From contig CAXIPT010000009.1 in NCBI GenBank assembly GCA_964030475.1, positions 2,691,731-2,755,730 of the forward strand: a DNA stretch of 64,000 nt, given 5' to 3'. This DNA is from Tethya wilhelma (Eukaryota; Porifera; Demospongiae; Tethyida; Tethyidae). Both the position numbers and the translations under genes were made by a program. The notes beneath the pieces were generated by a model. It made no database searches, was not told the DNA's origin, and saw nothing but the letters and a program-made list of their open reading frames with translations. Of this stretch, positions 57,691-64,000 are shown piece by piece (position 1 is the first letter of the stretch; every line of letters begins with the position of its first letter).

Positions 57691-60197
57691 ATGTACATGA
57701 AAGAGCTAAAAGAATTGGCGACTTTGTTCAAATATCCACTGTAAGTTTCAAAATTGCACTCTTCCACAATCATTCCAATCCTCTCCAATTAACCAAAGTA
57801 ATATTTTCCTTCCTTCCTACTGCAACAGCACCTACTTGAAATGCACAACCTATGCACCCTAATGTCTGTTCTAAACGGTCTCGCACACCCTGCCATCACA
57901 AGATTAAAAAAGAGCTTCTCAAAAATGGACAAATCCACTAACAAGAAATTAGAATCACTTCAAATGTTGGCCCGACCTGGCGACAACTTCAAACTGCTAA
58001 GAGAAGAGCTAAAGAGATCCAGTAACCCATGCATCCCTTACCTGTGAGTTGCTTCTCGCTTCATCAATGCTTTACCGAATCATTCAGTTCTTGTTGTTTG
58101 CTATAGTAAAATTTGATGCACTATTATTGTGTATACCCATTTGTTAGATAGGACTTGCTCAGTACTTAATTTATTAAAATATAAGTATTATTGTTTACTT
58201 GTGTATGTGGGTGGCTTTTTTCCCTTCTGTTTTGGGTCACGCGAGTCTTGACTTAGTGTTATGTTCGGAACTTAAAATCATAATATTTTTCCTGCTTGAT
58301 TTATTATGGTTGTTTTTTTGTTGTTGTGCTGCAGTGGTCTATACATGTCTGACTTGACTTTTCTTGATAATGGTAACCCTAACTTTCATTCAAACGGTCT
58401 CATCAACTTCTCCAAGTGCAGACTCATCTACAATCAGATCAGAGATTTGGTCTTGAGACAGGTACGTATGTACGTATGTGCTACAAAGATAAACCGGTCC
58501 TCGATGCATTACAGTATGGGACTGGTATTGGTGCACCAACTCCTATATTATGTGTGGGTTTTAGTAATAATAGTGTTACTATGGGATACCGAGCTGGTCC
58601 ATGGCCCTGAATTGGTGCCAAACAAGGGTTCAGGGTTCGCATGAGGATGTACATGAAAGAGCTAAAAGAATTGGCGACTTTGTTCAAATATCCACTGTAA
58701 GTTTCAAAATTGCACTCTTCCACAATCATTCCAATCCTCTCCAATTAACCAAAGTAATATTTTCCTTCCTTCCTACTGCAACAGCACCTACTTGAAATGC
58801 ACAACCTATGCACCCTAATGTCTGTTCTAAACGGTCTCGCACACCCTGCCATCACAAGATTAAAAAAGAGCTTCTCAAAAATGGACAAATCCACTAACAA
58901 GAAATTAGAATCACTTCAAATGTTGGCCCGACCTGGCGACAACTTCAAACTGCTAAGAGAAGAGCTAAAGAGATCCAGTAACCCATGCATCCCTTACCTG
59001 TGAGTTGCTTCTCGCTTCATCAATGCTTTACCGAATCATTCAGTTCTTGTTGTTTGCTATAGTAAAATTTGATGCACTATTATTGTGTATACCCATTTGT
59101 TAGATAGGACTTGCTCAGTACTTAATTTATTAAAATATAAGTATTATTGTTTACTTGTGTATGTGGGTGGCTTTTTTCCCTTCTGTTTTGGGTCACGCGA
59201 GTCTTGACTTAGTGTTATGTTCGGAACTTAAAATCATAATATTTTTCCTGCTTGATTTATTATGGTTGTTTTTTTGTTGTTGTGCTGCAGTGGTCTATAC
59301 ATGTCTGACTTGACTTTTCTTGATAATGGTAACCCTAACTTTCATTCAAACGGTCTCATCAACTTCTCCAAGTGCAGACTCATCTACAATCAGATCAGAG
59401 ATTTGGTCTTGAGACAGGTACGTATGTACGTATGTGCTACAAAGATAAACCGGTCCTCGATGCATTACAGTATGGGACTGGTATTGGTGCACCAACTCCT
59501 ATATTATGTGTGGGTTTTAGTAATAATAGTGTTACTATGGGATACCGAGCTGGTCCATGGCCCTGAATTGGTGCCAAACAAGGGTTCAGGGTTCGCATGA
59601 TGTACTACAGGTGTCTTTGGTTTTTCAGGAATTCTCAATGTTTGCTCAGTGTGTCTGATAGTAGGTCAAATTGACACCATACTGTTAGGATAGTAGGTCA
59701 AATTGACACCATACTGTTGATTTCAGTTCTCCTGCCTTTGTTGTTTGTTGTTCCTTTGCGGTGTAGTCTAATAAAGCACTGATTGTCCGATTGTTGCTAT
59801 CGTAGTTTCTTGCAATAACTAACAGGTGTCCTAAGGGCTGCTCATGCAATGTGATCACACCATTTTTTTACTGTATTTAGTAGGCATAATCCACTGTAGT
59901 CGTTGTTTTTGTTTGTTTTTTGTTTTGTTTGGTTTCGTTTATTTGTTTATGGTGTGGTCACTATTTTGAAATAACTTTGCTATAATAATAATTTATAATA
60001 ATTAGGACAAACCCTATAACTTTGAGGAGGTGCCAGCTCTTCATGAAAGTCTCACCAAGTTTCATTTCTTGGATACCGACATTCTTTATGATGTGTCTTT
60101 ACAGAGAGAACCAAGGTATATTTTACTGTGATTAACTTAGGTAATCATTTGAATTATGATGGATTGCTCCTTTTCTTGCAGGGACAAAGGAAAGTGA
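33476..60197 (+). CDS. Large RasGEF with tandem talin-F0-like ubiquitin folds, REM and RasGEF domains, ~1,358 aa
   Basis: Twenty-nine coding exons join in one frame: 33476-33697, 33920-34178, 35667-35868, 36170-36371, 39426-39552, 39791-39960, 41373-41441, 41683-41748, 43430-43786, 46363-46562, 49107-49170, 50310-50419, 50784-50925, 51122-51285, 51614-51793, 52877-52986, 53907-54043, 54138-54174, 54959-55093, 55187-55390, 55742-55848, 56521-56577, 56769-56897, 57335-57442, 57690-57740, 57829-58043, 58335-58461, 60006-60115 and 60182-60197. Residues 1-340 are polar linker. Residues 350-915 hold about five ubiquitin-like units, two with the talin-F0-type ending (GWEWLEEDQALNQYQL; GTWMEDYKFLAAYKL then VLEFRPKYR). 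REM begins near 985 (EFVKTFLYTYQSFATPERLL). The RasGEF domain runs 1108-1358 (FDPEEIARQMTLIDF, SNPCIPYLGLYMSDLTF, GLINFSK). It should load GTP on a Ras/Rap GTPase. Confidence 0.85.
36098..36153. repeat. (CT)n ahead of a RasGEF splice acceptor
   Basis: About 56 bases of CT end 16 bases before the acceptor of the exon at 36170, forming its polypyrimidine tract. Confidence 0.95.
36397..38627. repeat. Tandem intronic duplication, ~1.1-kb unit
   Basis: The unit 36397-37549 is followed directly by a second copy, 37550 to about 38627, roughly 95 percent alike. Both share long stretches such as GACTTTTGTGTATTTTTGAA and GCTGCATGTAGCCCATCAGG. The (CA)n in the first copy (37236-37300) is largely lost in the second. 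No exon lies in either copy. Confidence 0.9.
38826..38925. repeat. Short tandem repeat, ~55-bp unit, two copies
   Basis: Two adjacent copies share GTACAGTAGCAACCATATAG and GTGGATG, preceded by GAGACAAA. Intronic and non-coding. Confidence 0.7.
39182..39365. mobile_element. Diverged palindromic element, family B-like (~184 bp)
   Basis: The ends TACCATATAGTGGGTAAATT and the imperfect inverse AAATTTACCTGCTAATGGTA flank a short interior with further ATTTTGG / CCAAAT inverse pieces. It ends 60 bases before the RasGEF exon at 39426. Confidence 0.6.
40250..40281. repeat. (GT)n microsatellite
   Basis: A GT run of about 32 bases in a RasGEF intron. Confidence 0.9.
42342..42368. repeat. (CT)n microsatellite
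   Basis: A CT run of about 27 bases in a RasGEF intron, not next to an exon I can identify. Confidence 0.9.
44902..45095. repeat. (GT)n microsatellite containing a 39-base gap
   Basis: GT runs on both sides of Ns at 44996-45034. The gap is simply unresolved repeat. Confidence 0.95.
45920..45987. repeat. (GT)n microsatellite
   Basis: A GT run with one GA interruption in a RasGEF intron. Confidence 0.9.
46305..46352. repeat. (CA)n just upstream of a RasGEF exon
   Basis: A CA run of about 48 bases ends 10 bases before the acceptor of the exon at 46363, which otherwise has only a short pyrimidine stretch (CCTTACAATAG). Confidence 0.9.
46905..47225 (+). mobile_element. tRNA-derived SINE-like element
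   Basis: The head contains an RNA polymerase III A box (TAGCCTAGTTG near 46914) and a B box (GGTTCGATCCC near 46956) spaced as in a tRNA gene. Its two ends (GTCCTGG and CCAGCCAGTGAC) can pair only imperfectly. A non-tRNA body of about 240 bases with CCTAACCTAAACTAGGTT follows. It is inserted in a RasGEF intron in the sense orientation. The tail is not clear, so the right edge is approximate. Confidence 0.65.
47629..47664. repeat. (GT)n microsatellite
   Basis: A GT run of about 36 bases in a RasGEF intron. Confidence 0.9.
50719..50774. repeat. (CT)n ahead of a RasGEF splice acceptor
   Basis: The CT run ends 9 bases before the acceptor of the exon at 50784. Confidence 0.95.
51042..51101. repeat. 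(CT)n plus C-run ahead of a RasGEF splice acceptor
   Basis: The CT run passes into a C-run and TCTTCTATAG, the acceptor of the exon at 51122. Confidence 0.95.
51112..52810 (+). repeat. Tandem duplication of two RasGEF exons, 849-bp unit
   Basis: The segment carrying the exons 51122-51285 and 51614-51793 recurs 849-847 bases downstream (51971-52134 and 52461-52640) with a few substitutions. The second copy of the first exon has lost its acceptor (ATCCCCA replaces TTCTATAG before ATGTACTCGAG). The second copy of the next exon keeps CGCACAG. Exon 51614-51793 ends in phase 2 and its copy starts in phase 2, so inclusion of both would stay in frame and repeat 60 residues. Confidence 0.85.
52821..52864. 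repeat. (CT)n ahead of a RasGEF splice acceptor
   Basis: The CT run ends 12 bases before the acceptor of the exon at 52877. Confidence 0.95.
53840..54890 (+). repeat. Tandem duplication of two RasGEF exons, ~542-bp unit
   Basis: Exons 53907-54043 and 54138-54174 recur as 54449-54585 and 54660-54696, with intact acceptors and donors in both copies. The pair starts and ends in phase 1 and totals 174 bases, so two copies could be spliced in series without changing frame, repeating 58 residues. GT runs after the longer exon differ in length between copies (54056-54101 against 54598-54625). Confidence 0.9.
55094..55131. repeat. (GT)n beginning at a RasGEF splice donor
   Basis: The run starts at the donor of the exon ending at 55093, so the donor itself reads GTGTGTGT. 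Confidence 0.9.
56578..56619. repeat. (GT)n beginning at a RasGEF splice donor
   Basis: The run starts at the first intron base after the exon ending at 56577 (GTCAAG/GTGTGTGT). Confidence 0.9.
57627..57688. repeat. (CA)n ending in a RasGEF splice acceptor
   Basis: The run ends in CACACAG, the acceptor of the exon at 57690. There is no conventional pyrimidine tract. Confidence 0.9.
57688..59600 (+). repeat. Exact 956-bp tandem duplication in the RasGEF catalytic region
   Basis: The unit 57688-58643 is repeated at 58644-59599 with no difference that I can see. It holds three RasGEF exons (57690-57740, 57829-58043, 58335-58461). The second set would lie at 58646-58696, 58785-58999 and 59291-59417. 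The join replaces the (CA)n acceptor by GGGTTCGCATGAG, a poor splice site. Both ends of the set are phase 0, so inclusion would be in frame but would duplicate part of the catalytic fold. Confidence 0.95.
59657..59718. repeat. 31-bp direct repeat, two copies
   Basis: Two adjacent copies contain GTAGGTCAAATTGACACCAT. Intronic. Confidence 0.85.
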
Positions 60198-60243
60198 TGT
60201 GGTCATTCATTCAAATCATGAACTATATTCACACAGGCATTAT

Positions 60244-60276
<33 letters not shown>

Positions 60277-60638
60277 TATTTTCAAGAGTAGATTACTATT
60301 GGGGTCTATCTACTAATGAAAGTTTTGGACTAATAATTTTAAGGAAGCAGCAAACACCAAATTTTGTGTTCTATAAAAATAGTAATAAAAGTTATCATTG
60401 TCATCAATGTGTGTGCATAAAATTATCACTTACTATACTCATTCATGTCAGTTTGCGCATGCGCAGTGTGAATTGCACGATTATTGTGCGTATAATACGT
60501 AGCAGATCGAGCTTAGTAGCTAGTATAAATAGCGCTAGCACTGCAAGCTAACTGTAGAGCAATTGCAAGCTAGATATCGATTGTGCAGGAGACGTACAGC
60601 TGGATATACGTAAACACTTATAGTCTATAGCTTGCGTC
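60198..60638. promoter_or_regulatory. RasGEF 3' end and promoter of the EMI/EGF gene
   Basis: The first part holds the RasGEF 3' UTR with an (ATT)n run near 60240-60272. An NRF1-type palindrome TGCGCATGCGCA lies at 60454-60465, about 175 bases ahead of the ATG at 60639. Confidence 0.45.
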
Positions 60639-63436
<2,798 letters not shown>

Positions 63437-63603
63437 GGTATGAAAATACACCTACCATTTTAATTAATCGGTGCAATGTTATTGCTCTCAAAAACTTTTT
63501 AAAACTTTTACACGCTAATCTTTGCTATTAGACTGAATCCAGATTTAGTAAAGTACAGTAACAAATAGTTTTTACATGTTTAATTTTCACAACTCATATA
63601 ATT
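63437..63603. other. Intron of the EMI/EGF gene, nothing recognised
   Basis: AT-rich sequence without coding signal between the last sushi exon and a MITE. Confidence 0.4.
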
Positions 63604-64000
63604 ACAAGTAGTAAAAATTTTGAAAAAATAAGTAGTGTAGGAATGGGCAGTGCGGTAAAAAGTATTGAAACAAGGTAGGGTCTCAGTTTCGGCACATGAC
63701 TACTTCATTTTTTAATTTTTTAACCCTCATATGGATTTTTCAGTGTCGTGTTGCAATAATCAGTACACTATAATAGTACCATAGGTTATCAAAATTATTG
63801 CATTGGTTCACTATTATAATAATTATTTGGCTAAGCAATGGAGTAAACTATAATAGACAGGTATATAACCTGCTGGCCAAGAGTTGGGTATAAAAATGAA
63901 GTAGTCATGTGCCGAAACTGAGACCCTACCTTGTTTCAATACTTTTTACCGCACTGCCCATTCCTACACTACTTATTTTTTCAAAATTTTTACTACTTGT
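63604..64000. mobile_element. MITE family A, copy 3
   Basis: It starts ACAAGTAGTAAAAATTTT and its inverse ends exactly at the last base of the window. The ends match copy 1 over about 108 bases; the 180-base centre is more diverged. It lies in an intron of the EMI/EGF gene. Confidence 0.9.

Noticed and set aside
60240..60272. (ATT)n run as a regulatory feature
   Set aside because: A simple trinucleotide repeat in the RasGEF 3' region with no further structure.

Overview
The window is animal nuclear DNA. It has spliced genes with short GT-AG introns, AT-rich non-coding sequence, many (GT)n/(CT)n microsatellites, miniature transposons, and extracellular genes built from Calx-beta, sushi, EMI and EGF modules together with a RasGEF. 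The gene style and repeats suggest a demosponge of the Amphimedon type; this is inference from memory, not a search. Four single Ns (18622, 23047, 26217, 32080) and one 39-base N run (44996-45034) mark assembly joins. Several near-perfect local duplications may be unmerged haplotypes.

Layout. 0-1.1 kb: an intronless OB-fold/zinc-ribbon gene. 1.2-3.1 kb: a broken copy of the 3' end of a sushi/Ig-like gene. 3.2-3.5 kb: a miniature transposon. 4.4-6.65 kb: a five-exon glycine N-acyltransferase-like gene with a TA-flanked transposon in intron 1. 6.7-10 kb: repeats. 10.3-11.5 kb: an intronless exonuclease-fold gene lacking catalytic residues, whose 5' leader matches that of the first gene. 11.7-16.6 kb (minus): the intact secreted Calx-beta/sushi/Ig-like gene, parent of the broken copy. 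17.05-20.67 kb: TRMT6, the non-catalytic tRNA m1A58 methyltransferase subunit, with a duplicated block at an assembly join. 20.9-22.7 kb: two intronless secreted-protein paralogs, the second cut by a miniature transposon. 23.0-23.9 kb (minus): a protein with repeated YDD[IV] tyrosine motifs. 24.3-60.2 kb: one large RasGEF gene that I could splice in frame through 29 coding exons to about 1,358 residues, with several tandem talin-F0-like ubiquitin folds before the REM and RasGEF domains. 60.6 kb to the end: a secreted EMI/EGF/sushi gene that runs off the window.

Common themes are extracellular adhesion or matrix proteins (Calx-beta/sushi and EMI/EGF genes) and intracellular signalling (the YDD protein and the RasGEF start head to head from one 350-bp interval). 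The main unexplained items are the shared leader of the OB-fold and dead-exonuclease genes, the RasGEF domain architecture, a possible 19-22 nt intron in TRMT6, and the use of microsatellites as splice-site tracts in the RasGEF gene.
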